DNA of 64,000 nucleotides from Kordiimonas lipolytica (GCF_001550065.1 NZ_LRUB01000011.1:124001-188000), one strand, 5' to 3'; shown: positions 49,219 through 57,614, counted from the first letter of the stretch. Notes: generated by a model not told the origin, from the letters alone. Made by a program: numbers and translations.

Positions 49219-49794
49219 TTAGCCGAAGAGGGCGCGCCGACAGCGGGCTTTCAGCTCCGGTAGAAGATCCGTCTCAAACCAAGGGTTTTTCTTGAGCCAG
49301 ATGTTGTTCCGCGGGCTGGGGTGCGGCAGCAGCAGGATATTTTCCGGGTATTTCCGCCAGTTTCTGACGGTTGCGGTCAGTGTCGTCTCGGCTCTGTCCG
49401 GCAAGTGCCAGTCCAATGCGTAACCGCCAATAACCAGCGTGAGTTCAATATCAGGTAGCTGTTCCAGAAGGCGCTGGCGCCATAAAGGCGCACACTCGCG
49501 CCGAGGTGGCAGGTCGCCAGACTTGCCGGTGCCGGGGTAGCAGAAGCCCATGGGCAGGATGGCAATGCGTTCGGCGTCATAGAAGGTGTCAAAGCCCACG
49601 CCCATCCAGTCCCTGAGCCGGTCGCCCGAGGCATCGTCGAATGGCACACCGCTTTCGTGAACCTTGCGTCCAGGAGCTTGTCCGGCAATCAGTATCCGCG
49701 CGCCTTTACCCGCCTGCAAAACCGGGCGCGTGCCGTGGGGTAGGTGGGCCGCACAGTGATTGCAGCTGCGGATTTCCGAAAGAAGCGTCTCCAT
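49219..49794 (-). CDS. uracil-DNA glycosylase superfamily protein
   Basis: 191 residues. Uracil-DNA glycosylase-fold landmarks: ILIAGQAPGRKVHESGVPFDD (motif A, GQAPG), VIGGYALDWHL in the middle, and LLLPHPSPRNNIWLKKNPWF (motif B, HPSPRN). An N-terminal CNHC pair could be part of a Fe-S cluster, but the rest of that cluster is not evident. Probably a base-excision enzyme or a diverged relative. Divergent from nothing; it sits between two leftward genes. Confidence 0.85.
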   Translation of the reverse strand: METLLSEIRSCNHCAAHLPHGTRPVLQAGKGARILIAGQAPGRKVHESGVPFDDASGDRLRDWMGVGFDTFYDAERIAILPMGFCYPGTGKSGDLPPRRECAPLWRQRLLEQLPDIELTLVIGGYALDWHLPDRAETTLTATVRNWRKYPENILLLPHPSPRNNIWLKKNPWFETDLLPELKARCRRALFG

Positions 49795-49811
49795 GGTGCG
49801 ACGATAGCGTG

Positions 49812-50375
49812 TCAGTCCTGCTTCGTATAGGTAATGCGAAAGGCCTTCTGCCAGCTTTGGCCGCCGTCATCCGATTTGTCGATATACAGCATGCGCACAG
49901 GGGACCTGAGCTCCAGCGTCAGGCGGAAATTGCGCCAGACGCCGTCGCCGACCGGAAATGTGGTGCCGGACTTGATGTTGGTGAAGACAATGCTATCACC
50001 CGCTGGCGCGCCTTCATACATGTCCATGATGCCCCAGACATCATCGATCGCGGCTTTCCGGTAGACATTCCGGTATTGGTCAAAGCTGATGTAGGTTTCC
50101 ATATGGAAGCCGGGGCTTGTGGTATCTGCTGGGATTTCAGCCAAAATCATGCCCTTGTGCCGGAGGTGAAGGTCTACTTCTGCGGCAGGAAACGCCTGCC
50201 AGGTCTGGCCGCCGTCTTCGGTCATTTCCGTTACCATGCTCCAGCGGCCTTCAAGGACTGCGAGCTTCTGCATCATGGCATAAGGCTTTTCGGATACTGC
50301 CGGGCGCTCTGGCGGTTCGGCCATCGCGGTTGCGGTCATGAGAATGGCACAAAACGCCGTCAGAATTGTCTTCAT
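49812..50375 (-). CDS. secreted uncharacterised protein
   Basis: 187 residues with a signal peptide (ILTAFCAILMTATAMA). The mature part has VLEGRWSMVTEMTEDGGQTW, FHMETYISFDQYRNVYRKAAIDD and VWRNFRLTLELRSPVRML. The pattern (single beta-barrel-like domain, GRWxM start) resembles the DUF1579 relatives such as the gene at 46374. Similar proteins often carry many Trp/Tyr. Function unknown. Confidence 0.65.
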   Translation of the reverse strand: MKTILTAFCAILMTATAMAEPPERPAVSEKPYAMMQKLAVLEGRWSMVTEMTEDGGQTWQAFPAAEVDLHLRHKGMILAEIPADTTSPGFHMETYISFDQYRNVYRKAAIDDVWGIMDMYEGAPAGDSIVFTNIKSGTTFPVGDGVWRNFRLTLELRSPVRMLYIDKSDDGGQSWQKAFRITYTKQD

Positions 50376-50511
50376 TAGTTGGTCCTCCCCGTTAGCATCA
50401 CTCTAAGCCGCGGGGGCCAGCCAGCAATATAGAAAATGGTTTAGGCTGGTCTTGTACGCCAAGGCCTGTGGCCCCATGTCTGGTTAAAGTAAAACAAAGA
50501 AGGATTGATTT

Positions 50512-51342
50512 GTGAGGATTGGATTGGCCCTTGGGGGCGGTGCTGGACTTGGTTGGGCCCATATTGGCGTGGTACGCGTGCTGGAAGCAGAAGGTATTCA
50601 TGCGGATATCGTTTCAGGCACCAGCATCGGTTCCATCGTTGGGGCCTGTGTGGCCGCCGACATGCTGGACGATCTGGAAGAGATCGCGCGAGAACTTACC
50701 TTCAAGGAAATGCTTTCCCTTGGCCAGTTTGGCTTCAAAAGCGGTAGCCTGATTGGCGCCGGCAAGATTGAACGCCGCCTGCGTGACCATTTCGGGACGC
50801 TGGCGATTGAGCAGATGCCCAAGCCTTTCGCCGCCGTGGCAGCGGACCTTTATACCGGTGAGCGGGTGGTTTTCGATAAAGGCGATGTGGTAACGGCCCT
50901 AAGGGCATCTTCGGCGGTGCCGGGGGTATTGCCGCCGGTCGAGACTGGCCGAATGCTGCTTGGGGATGGCGGTATGGTTGACCCGATCCCGGTCAGTGCT
51001 GCGCGCGACCTGGGGGCTGATTTCATCATCGCGGTTGACCTGCAGGGTGATTATGAGGGTCGTGCCCGCCGCTATGGCCTGTCGCCCGATGGCAAGAAAA
51101 ACGGTCGGGCGCTGAGGACAGCGCGGGCAGGGTGGTCCATGGCCTTGCAGGCCCTGAGCCGAGCGCGACTGGAGCTGGACCAGCCAGATGTTATCATCAC
51201 ACCGGAGATTGGCCATATCGACATGGTGGACTTTACCAAGGCCCACGAGTTGATCGCCCTTGGCAAAAAGGTAGCCCTGGATGAGCTGCCTTCGATCTGG
51301 GCCGCGATGGAGCGGGCCAATTTGGCTGAGAAATCAGCCTAG
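50512..51342 (+). CDS. patatin-like phospholipase (RssA-like)
   Basis: 276 residues. GTG start at 50512 with AAGGA upstream. The complete patatin catalytic dyad is present: oxyanion loop GGGAGLGWAHIG near the N-terminus, nucleophile GTSIGS about residue 41, and DGGMVDPIPV about 154 with the Asp. A lipid acyl hydrolase or esterase acting at the membrane, no signal peptide. Similar to RssA/YchK of proteobacteria. Confidence 0.92.
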   Translation: MRIGLALGGGAGLGWAHIGVVRVLEAEGIHADIVSGTSIGSIVGACVAADMLDDLEEIARELTFKEMLSLGQFGFKSGSLIGAGKIERRLRDHFGTLAIEQMPKPFAAVAADLYTGERVVFDKGDVVTALRASSAVPGVLPPVETGRMLLGDGGMVDPIPVSAARDLGADFIIAVDLQGDYEGRARRYGLSPDGKKNGRALRTARAGWSMALQALSRARLELDQPDVIITPEIGHIDMVDFTKAHELIALGKKVALDELPSIWAAMERANLAEKSA

Positions 51343-51352
51343 CTTCCAACGT

Positions 51353-51434
51353 CATGCTGAACTTGTTTCAGCATCCATGTGAAAGCAGAGGGCTTAACAG
51401 GTTAGCCATGGACCCTGAAACGAGTTCAGGGTGC
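51353..51434. repeat. REP/BIME-like composite palindrome
   Basis: Two inverted hairpins: ATGCTGAA-CTTGT-TTCAGCAT (51354-51374) and ACCCTGAA-ACGAG-TTCAGGGT (51412-51432). The second is an imperfect reverse complement of the first (22 of 27 bases over the extended arm), and the stem differences are compensated in each arm. It lies between convergent genes. Confidence 0.7.
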
Positions 51435-51440
51435 CGGACG

Positions 51441-52574
51441 TTAACGATTGATCTCGCGGGAGATCACAATCCGCTGGATGTCTGAGGTTCCCTCATAAAT
51501 CTGGGTTACCCGGACATCACGGTAAATCTTCTCAACCGGATATTCGCTGAGGTAGCCGTAGCCGCCCAGCGTCTGGATCGCGTCTGAGCAGATTTTCTCT
51601 GCCGCTTCGGATGCGAACAGCTTGGCCATGCAGGCTTCCTTCAGGCATGGTTCGCCCGCGTCTTTCATCGCGGCGGCGTTCAGCACCATCAGTTCCGCTG
51701 CCTGCAGTTTGGTTGCCATATCCGCAAGGCGGAAACCAACGGCCTGATGTTCAATGATCGGCTTGCCGAAGCTTGTCCGTTCCTTGGCGTATGCGAGGGC
51801 GTAATCATAGGCTGCACGCGCCATGCCTACGCTTTGGGCGGCGATGCCGATGCGGCCTGTCTCCAGGTTCGAAAGCGCGACCTTGTAGCCCGCGCCTTCT
51901 TCGCCAAGGAGGCAGTCAGTGCCGACTTCCATATCGTCGAACGTGATGTAGCAGGTGTCGGAACACTTCTGGCCCAGCTTGTGCTCCACGCTCGCCACTG
52001 TATAGCCTGGCGTGTCGGTGCTTACCAAGAAGGCGGAGATGCCGCGCTTGCCAGCCGCCGGGTCCGTCACCGCAAAGATAATGGCAGCGCCGCCGATCTT
52101 GCCGGACGTGATGAACTGCTTGGAGCCATTTAGCTTCCAGCCTGAATTGGTGCGTTCGGCGCGGGTCTTGAGCATGGAAGCGTCAGAGCCTGCCTGTGGT
52201 TCCGTGAGGCAGAAAGCACCGATCATTTCGCCGCGGGCGAGCGGCTTGAGGAATTTTTCCTTTTGCTCGTCGGTGCCGTTCGCCAGTACAGCGGCGCACA
52301 CTGGCGCGTTATTCACGCTCATCAGCGTTGAAAGCCCGCCGTCACCGGCCGCGATTTCAATCAGCGCAAGCGCGTAAGAAACATAGTCTGTTTCCGCGCC
52401 GCCCCACTGTTCGGGCATGGTCATGCCCATGAGGCCCAGCTCACCCATTTCGCGCAGGATATCCGCCGGAATTTCGCCAGCTTTTTCCCATGCGGCAGCG
52501 TTGGGCGCAATGCGATCAGTGGCAAAGGCGCGGGCCATATCCCGCACCATGCGTTGTTCTTCAGTCAGGATCAT
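51441..52574 (-). CDS. acyl-CoA dehydrogenase
   Basis: 377 residues, FAD flavoprotein that makes 2-enoyl-CoA. Family signatures: CLTEPQAGSDASMLKT, NGSKQFITSGKIGG, and the C-terminal QTLGGYGYLSEYPVEKIYRD with catalytic Glu in QIYEGTSDIQR. Two typical dehydrogenase signatures are intact. It sits directly behind the thiolase gene, so the pair belongs to fatty-acid or branched-chain acid degradation. Short- or branched-chain preference cannot be decided. Confidence 0.94.
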   Translation of the reverse strand: MILTEEQRMVRDMARAFATDRIAPNAAAWEKAGEIPADILREMGELGLMGMTMPEQWGGAETDYVSYALALIEIAAGDGGLSTLMSVNNAPVCAAVLANGTDEQKEKFLKPLARGEMIGAFCLTEPQAGSDASMLKTRAERTNSGWKLNGSKQFITSGKIGGAAIIFAVTDPAAGKRGISAFLVSTDTPGYTVASVEHKLGQKCSDTCYITFDDMEVGTDCLLGEEGAGYKVALSNLETGRIGIAAQSVGMARAAYDYALAYAKERTSFGKPIIEHQAVGFRLADMATKLQAAELMVLNAAAMKDAGEPCLKEACMAKLFASEAAEKICSDAIQTLGGYGYLSEYPVEKIYRDVRVTQIYEGTSDIQRIVISREINR

Positions 52575-52614
52575 GGCCTTGTCCCTCTGGTTATCGTTTT
52601 GGCCAATCTAGCGC

Positions 52615-53796
52615 TTATGCCAGCTCAATCGCAACGGCAGTGGCTTCACCGCCACCGATGCAAAGGCTGGCAACGCCTTTCTTAAGACCACGCTTCTTGA
52701 GCGCGTTAATGAGCGTTACGCAGATACGTGCTCCAGACGCACCGATCGGGTGGCCAAGGGCACAAGCACCGCCGTTCACATTGACCTTCTCTGGATCAAG
52801 CCCCAGTTCCTGGATCGCCGCCATGGCAACAACAGCGAAGGCTTCGTTCACCTCAAAGAGGTCAACGTCAGCTACAGACCAGCCTGCTTTGTCCATCACC
52901 TTTTCCATTGCCTTCACGGGCGCTGTGGTGAACCACTCAGGCGCTTGGGCATGACTTGCGTGCGCGACCAGCTTGGCAAGCGGCGTCAGGCCACGCTTTT
53001 CAGCTTCCCCGGCAGTCATCATTACAAGTGCTGCCGCGCCGTCAGAGATGGAGCTGGCGTTCGCAGCCGTTACGGTGCCGTCTTTCTTGAAGGCAGGGCG
53101 CAGGCCAGGGATTTTGTCGAGCCGGGCTTTCGGCGGTTGCTCGTCTGTGTTCACTTCCACGTCGCCGCGGCGGGATTTGACAGTTACTGGCACAACTTCG
53201 CCTTCGAAGCTGCCGTCTTCAATCGCCCGCTGCGCACGCTCAAGCGAACGGATTGCATAAGCGTCTTGGGCCTCGCGGGTAAACTGGTATTCAGCGGCGC
53301 AGAGTTCGGCGAAGACACCCATTGGCTCGCCCGCGTAGGCGTCGGTCAGGCCATCAAGCGCCATATGGTCAATCATCTGGGCGTTGCCGTATTTCACGCC
53401 TGTGCGGCCTGTTGGCAGCATATGCGGCGCCAGGGACATGCTCTCCATGCCGCCTGCAACCACAATGCTGTTGCTGCCAGCCTTGATGCTGTCGTGCGCC
53501 TGCATCATCGCCTGCATGCCGGACCCGCACATTTTGTTGATGGTTACAGCGCCAGTGGCGTCAGGAATGCCGGCTTTGCGGCTGGCCTGGCGGGCAGGGG
53601 CCTGGCCCTGGCCAGCGGGCAGAACGCAGCCCATGATCGTCTCATTAACGGCTTCACCGTCCATGCCGGCGCTTTCAAGCGCGCCCTTGATGGCAACAGC
53701 GCCAAGGTCAGACGCAGGAACTGTGGACAGGTCACCCAAGAGGCCACCCATTGGGGTCCGGGCCATACCAACGATAACAATTGCATCCTGAGACAT
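52615..53796 (-). CDS. acetyl-CoA C-acyltransferase (thiolase)
   Basis: 393 residues. Starts VIVGMARTPMGGLLGDLSTV, acyl-acceptor Cys in NKMCGSGMQAM (about 87), HPIGASGAR with the catalytic His and CIGGGEATAVAIE with the second catalytic Cys. Complete type II thiolase. Could serve beta-oxidation or acetoacetyl-CoA formation (biosynthetic). First gene of the leftward pair with acyl-CoA dehydrogenase. Confidence 0.94.
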   Translation of the reverse strand: MSQDAIVIVGMARTPMGGLLGDLSTVPASDLGAVAIKGALESAGMDGEAVNETIMGCVLPAGQGQAPARQASRKAGIPDATGAVTINKMCGSGMQAMMQAHDSIKAGSNSIVVAGGMESMSLAPHMLPTGRTGVKYGNAQMIDHMALDGLTDAYAGEPMGVFAELCAAEYQFTREAQDAYAIRSLERAQRAIEDGSFEGEVVPVTVKSRRGDVEVNTDEQPPKARLDKIPGLRPAFKKDGTVTAANASSISDGAAALVMMTAGEAEKRGLTPLAKLVAHASHAQAPEWFTTAPVKAMEKVMDKAGWSVADVDLFEVNEAFAVVAMAAIQELGLDPEKVNVNGGACALGHPIGASGARICVTLINALKKRGLKKGVASLCIGGGEATAVAIELA

Positions 53797-53999
53797 ACGG
53801 GGCTCTCCTTCAATCTGGTTGGGCCGCCCTCTGCAACCGGGGCGTTTTCCCTAAATTTGGTTGCGGACAATGTGCCAAAAATCCTGCTTTTCGCAAGTGC
53901 AAAATAGAATTCTTTTCGCACCTGCACAAAAAAGTGACATTTGACGGGCCACACCCAGCCATATATGAAGGCGACGAACCATTTTGAAGGGACACCGTT

Positions 54000-54167
54000 A
54001 TGGGTACACGCGTAGGCTTTTTTCTGTTTGTCGGCTTTGTTCTTGGTGCGATTGTTGGTGCGTGGCTGCCGTATCCCGCCATTCTAGAGACGGTTGTGGG
54101 TGGTGCGATTGGCGCTGTTTCAGCAGTACTGATTGACCTTCTGGGCAAGCGCAAGCGGCAAGGCTGA
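54000..54167 (+). CDS. 55-residue membrane protein
   Basis: ATG 54000 with AAGGGA seven bases upstream. It has two hydrophobic helices (about 5-22 and 27-45) with GxxxG-like spacing (VLGAIVGAWLP and VVGGAIGAVSAV) and a basic tail (GKRKRQG). Below the usual ORF length cut, but the ribosome site and codon pattern support a real gene. It is probably a small inner-membrane protein. Host-type composition, just left of the island. Confidence 0.65.
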   Translation: MGTRVGFFLFVGFVLGAIVGAWLPYPAILETVVGGAIGAVSAVLIDLLGKRKRQG

Positions 54168-54205
54168 ACACAAAGGGGCAGCCCGCAAGCTACCCCTTCA
54201 ACGAT

Positions 54206-54796
54206 TTATTCAGCCGCCTTTGCTTTTTGTGCAGGCAAGGCGGTGACGAGCGGTGCGACATTTTCAGCGAAATAGCCCGCCGGGCCGTTTTCAATGCCGT
54301 CATAGCCGGGGTAGGCCGATGGGTCAGCGTCAGCATTGAGGCTCCAGGTCATCATGCCGCCAAACTGGCTGGGGTCGATGCCGTTGTTTCCTTTTGCAAT
54401 ATCCAGCAGGTTGTTGGCGATTACCGGTGGCACGTTCGTATAATCTTTCACATCCCAGAGATTTGATGCCGTTGGTGCAGCGCCCGCATTGGCGGGAATG
54501 CCGATGACGATTTTGGTGGCACTATTCACTTTCCCATTCTGCTGGAGCGCGTTGTAGGCGGCTGACACGATATTGGCATCGTCTTCAGCCACTTGCTGTT
54601 TTGGATCGCCGGGAAGCGGGTATGTGAAGCTCGTTCCCGAATTGTAGGCCTGCACCAACACGGCGTCGAACAATGGCTGGCTGTAGATGAGCTCCAGCGA
54701 GATGCCACCGTTTGGAATATTGAGCGTGGGCGCGTCTGGGGTGCCTGCCAAAATCGGGGCCATTGTCAGCAGAAGATCATCTTTCACCAGCTTGGC
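54206..54796 (-). pseudogene. 5'-truncated GH18 chitinase, C-terminal part only
   Basis: 193-residue frame matching the second half of a GH18 barrel: LLLTMAPI near the N-end (strand 5 type), VLVQAYNSG (strand 6) and GGMMTWSLNADAD (strand 8). The catalytic DxxDxDxE strand and the signal peptide are missing, and the reading frame is closed by a stop only one codon past the homology (54797-54799). The first ATG is thus a chance start. The break coincides with the left edge of the mobile region. Chitinase function lost. Confidence 0.7.
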
Positions 54797-54931
54797 CTAG
54801 TGACCGGGTAACTGCGAAAGTGGCCATATTTGGGAACAAAAAGGGTACACATGCAGGCGCGCCCTCGGTCGGCTAGTTGACCGGGTTCTTGCGAAAAACG
54901 ACCTGCGATCGAACAAAAATAGAACATTAAC
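54797..54931 (+). promoter_or_regulatory. tandem pair of LexA-box promoters, 77-bp period
   Basis: Two related units. Each has TGACCGGGT-N3-TGCGAAA, a gap, and then a LexA box: GAACAAAAAGGGTAC (54834-54848) and GAACAAAAATAGAAC (54911-54925). TGACC and GAAC keep identical spacing (33 bases) in both copies. Each is soon followed by an ATG (54851, 54932). The rightward frames are only 9 and 45 codons, so what they once controlled is unclear. Confidence 0.6.
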
Positions 54932-54981
54932 ATGTTTCGACGGCAGTTCCTGTACGTCGCCCTTTCTAATTTGGCACAGAA

Positions 54982-55209
54982 TCACACCAAGCGCCTCTTT
55001 CTGATCCACGCCAATGCTATTTCATCCATGGTCGTGCTGGGAATAGCCACCGTCACGTTGGCATCATAGTTCGGAAACTGCTTTTCTACAGCAAACTTGC
55101 TGGGGCGCTCTACTTCGAGCAGGACATGTGTCAACGGTTCATCATCCAAGGTAACTTCCTCGAACAAATGATAGCCGTCGCCGGTAGATATCGTTGACTT
55201 CGTGCTCAT
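54982..55209 (-). CDS. uncharacterised 75-residue protein
   Basis: Small soluble acidic protein (TKSTISTGDGYHLFEEVTLDDE, HVLLEVERPSKF). Its ATG overlaps the stop of the KfrA-like gene by four bases, the typical mark of an operon. No motif recognised. It belongs to the mobile region by position. Confidence 0.6.
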   Translation of the reverse strand: MSTKSTISTGDGYHLFEEVTLDDEPLTHVLLEVERPSKFAVEKQFPNYDANVTVAIPSTTMDEIALAWIRKRRLV

Positions 55210-56231
55210 TCCATGGGCTCCCCCCTTTTATTCTTTTGCGTTTGTCCTTTCGGCGTGTTTTCGAACCTGGCAAGAAGTTTTGTAACGGTTGTCACTTCCG
55301 CCTTGAGGCCGGCCAATGCCACTTCCTTGGTACGCACATCTTCCTGAATGTGTTGGTGGCTGGTCAAGAGATCATCATATGAGCCTTGAAGCGTAGCATA
55401 TTTCGTTCCTATGTCCGCAAACCGCCGCAGCTCCTCCGATTTGTTCGCCAACTCTGATGCCAGGGCCTGATTTTCACTCTTTAGGGTTTCCAAGGCAGTA
55501 TGAGCATCGGCCAGCCTCGTTGTTAGCACACTGTTTTCCCTTGCCAGTTTGGACAGATCTTCCTGTTTTTCACCAAGTTTCTGGGTCAGCTCGCGCTTTT
55601 CCACATGCAGTTGCTGCATCTGATGCTCAAACCGGCGGGTCTCAGCGTCCCGCTGCTCCTTTACGGATTGACGGTAATGCTCCAAGCTTTCGCGGGCATG
55701 TTGGTGTTTCTCCTCTAGCGAGGCAATTTGCGATGTTTTTTCGGACAAGCGCGCTTCCAGGTCTCTTATGCGAAGTTCCTGCTCCCTTTTGTCATCAACA
55801 GCACTCTCCAAAGCTGCCTTGGTATTGGCATGCTCCTCTTTTTCTTCCGCAAGGCCCGCAGAAACTTCCTGTAGCTGTTTGTCGCGTTCCGAAAGCTGGG
55901 TTTCCCGGTCGGCAATCTCACGAAACAATGCTGCGATCTGTTCGGCATGATCCGTTCTGGCCTTGTCAACGACAGCCTGCGCCTCCTTTTGCAGTTGGTC
56001 AGCAAGGTTGGCCACCATGTTGCGCAAGGTATCGCTCAGAAAGGCGTTTGCATCGATCTTTGCTGCATCCTCGGCTTCCAACTCCCGGAGATAACGATGA
56101 ATGGTGGTTTTGGAGCCCGTATTACCCAACTCGACACGGACAGCGTCGATCGACGGGTTTTCGCCTCGGGCGATGAGCGCCTGCCGTGCCTGTTTGACGC
56201 ATTGCTTGTCGATTCCACTGCGTGCCATCAT
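55206..56231 (-). CDS. KfrA/TnpT-like DNA-binding coiled-coil protein
   Basis: 341 residues. The N-terminal winged or helix-turn-helix part (KQARQALIARGENPSIDAVRVELGNTGSKTTIHRYLREL) is the KfrA_N DNA-binding domain, followed by one very long coiled coil (about 55-330). In Tn4651-type transposons the equivalent TnpT binds the resolution site and aids the TnpS tyrosine recombinase encoded on the other side of that site. The divergent recombinase gene here fits that pairing. Plasmid KfrA is the alternative, but the context favours TnpT. Confidence 0.78.
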   Translation of the reverse strand: MMARSGIDKQCVKQARQALIARGENPSIDAVRVELGNTGSKTTIHRYLRELEAEDAAKIDANAFLSDTLRNMVANLADQLQKEAQAVVDKARTDHAEQIAALFREIADRETQLSERDKQLQEVSAGLAEEKEEHANTKAALESAVDDKREQELRIRDLEARLSEKTSQIASLEEKHQHARESLEHYRQSVKEQRDAETRRFEHQMQQLHVEKRELTQKLGEKQEDLSKLARENSVLTTRLADAHTALETLKSENQALASELANKSEELRRFADIGTKYATLQGSYDDLLTSHQHIQEDVRTKEVALAGLKAEVTTVTKLLARFENTPKGQTQKNKRGEPME

Positions 56232-56422
56232 GTTTTCCTATATCATACGATATTATGTACTATGTATTTACATACTATATTATAAGCACGAGCTGGTAAT
56301 AAATCTATTTTCCTGAAATTTGATAATGGAAGATTATCACATGTTAACCGATAAAATACTGATAAGGTGAAAAAATCGGTATGATACATCAGGCATAGAC
56401 AGAACAGACGAAGCGACCCTTC
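56232..56422. other. divergent spacer, candidate resolution/attachment site
   Basis: AT-rich, with three inverted repeats: ATATC-ATAC-GATAT (56240-56253), TACTATGTA-TT-TACATACTA (56258-56277, one mismatch) and ACCGAT / ATCGGT (56347-56352 and 56375-56380). In Tn4651-type elements the co-integrate resolution site lies at exactly this place, between tnpT and tnpS. A core with two ~9-base arms is plausible but unproven. Confidence 0.5.
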
Positions 56423-57355
56423 ATGAGCCGTATCGAAGAGTATGTACAGGCCGCGACCCGTGACAACACGCGCCGGAGCTATGCGTCGGCGGTCGAGCAT
56501 TTCGAAATCCAGTGGGGCGGCATGCTGCCCGCGACAGCCGACAGGGTCGCCCACTATTTGGCCGACTATGCGGACAGCCTGTCCCTCAACACACTCAGGC
56601 AACGCCTCGCCGCGATTGGTCGCTGGCACGTTGACCATGGATTTGCCGACCCGACCAAGACAAATCTGGTCAAGCGCACGCTGAAAGGTATTGCTGAATT
56701 ACATCCCTACCGGGAGAAGCAAGCCGCGCCACTACAACTCACGCAGCTTGAAGCCCTGGAAGGCTACTGGCATGCTGAGCTTGAGGTCGGCGCCACTACG
56801 TCTGGTGAGACGTTGAGAATACTGCGTAATCGCGCTCTTATATTGCTCGGTTTTTGGCGCGCCTTCAGGAGCGACGAATTATGCCGGATCGACGTTCAGC
56901 ATATTGAGTTTGGTGCTGGTGCGGGAATGACACTCCATTTGGGGCGCTCTAAAACTGATCACAGCCATGGTGGCACGACATACCGATGTCCGGCTCTAAG
57001 CCGCCTGTGCCCGGTGAAAGCGTGCCAGGAGTGGCTTAGTGCATCCGGCATTAAGACGGGGCCCCTGTTCCGAGGTGTCGATCGCTGGGGCCATATGCGA
57101 AACACTGGGATGCACGCCAATAGCATCGTGCCGCTGTTGCGGAAGGAACTGGCCGGGGCTGGCATAGAGGGCGCCCAATATAGCAGCCAATCACTCCGTC
57201 GTGGGTTTGCCTCATGGGCCAACTCAAACGGTTGGGATATCAAGTCTCTAATGGAATATGTGGGCTGGCGGGACGTGAAATCGGCGTTGCGCTACATGGA
57301 CACTGCAGACCCTTACAAAAAACAGAAGATTGAGGCCGGCCTCCTAAAATACTAG
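56423..57355 (+). CDS. tyrosine site-specific recombinase (TnpS-like)
   Basis: 310 residues: N-terminal SAM-like DNA-binding domain (VQAATRDNTRRSYASAVEHFE, LNTLRQRLAAIGRWH) and catalytic domain. Catalytic residues seen: first Arg in FWRAFRSDELCRI, Lys in LGRSKTDHS, second Arg in SLRRGFA and nucleophile Tyr in LRYMD. The usual His of the H-x-x-R box is Gln (SSQSLRR) and the second His is Trp (VGWRD). The Gln is encoded by CAA, one base from His. Divergent from the TnpT-like gene, so it probably resolves co-integrates. Confidence 0.83.
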   Translation: MSRIEEYVQAATRDNTRRSYASAVEHFEIQWGGMLPATADRVAHYLADYADSLSLNTLRQRLAAIGRWHVDHGFADPTKTNLVKRTLKGIAELHPYREKQAAPLQLTQLEALEGYWHAELEVGATTSGETLRILRNRALILLGFWRAFRSDELCRIDVQHIEFGAGAGMTLHLGRSKTDHSHGGTTYRCPALSRLCPVKACQEWLSASGIKTGPLFRGVDRWGHMRNTGMHANSIVPLLRKELAGAGIEGAQYSSQSLRRGFASWANSNGWDIKSLMEYVGWRDVKSALRYMDTADPYKKQKIEAGLLKY

Positions 57356-57364
57356 GATGTGGAC

Positions 57365-57614
57365 TCAATTGTAGCAGCATCTGATGGCGAAGATATAGAT
57401 CAGGTTCAGGAAGTTCTTCCTGATTCTCGAAACGCATGGCGAGCCGGCGCATGTCTTTCATTTTGCAGAAGAAGCGCTCGACGATATTGCGCATGGCATA
57501 GAGATTGGTGTCAAGGGACACGGGGTTTCGAGCATCCCTTTTTGAGGGTATGACTGTAAGCGCCCCTTCATTGGCATATGCTTGGCGGATTTTCGTACTG
57601 CCAACAGCCTTGTT
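57365..57614 (-). pseudogene. IS5-family transposase remnant, frameshifted
   Basis: The minus strand reads KIRQAYANEGALTVIPSK then NLYAMRNIVERFFCKMKDMRRLAMRFE, the conserved C-terminal block of IS5-type transposases (R-N-x-I-E-R-x-F). After FE the frame shifts; another frame continues KNFLNLIYIFAI to the stop. The N-terminal half is missing. It begins about ten bases after the recombinase stop. Confidence 0.7.

Noticed and set aside
54797..54830. Tn3-type terminal inverted repeat at the left island edge
   Set aside because: No GGGG start or TAAG end of a 38-bp repeat; TGACCGGGT repeats tandemly with a LexA box instead of in inverted orientation.
54932..55069. 45-codon frame after LexA box at 54911
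   Set aside because: Overlaps antisense a better-supported gene (54982-55209) and has no recognised features; kept only as part of the tandem-promoter finding.
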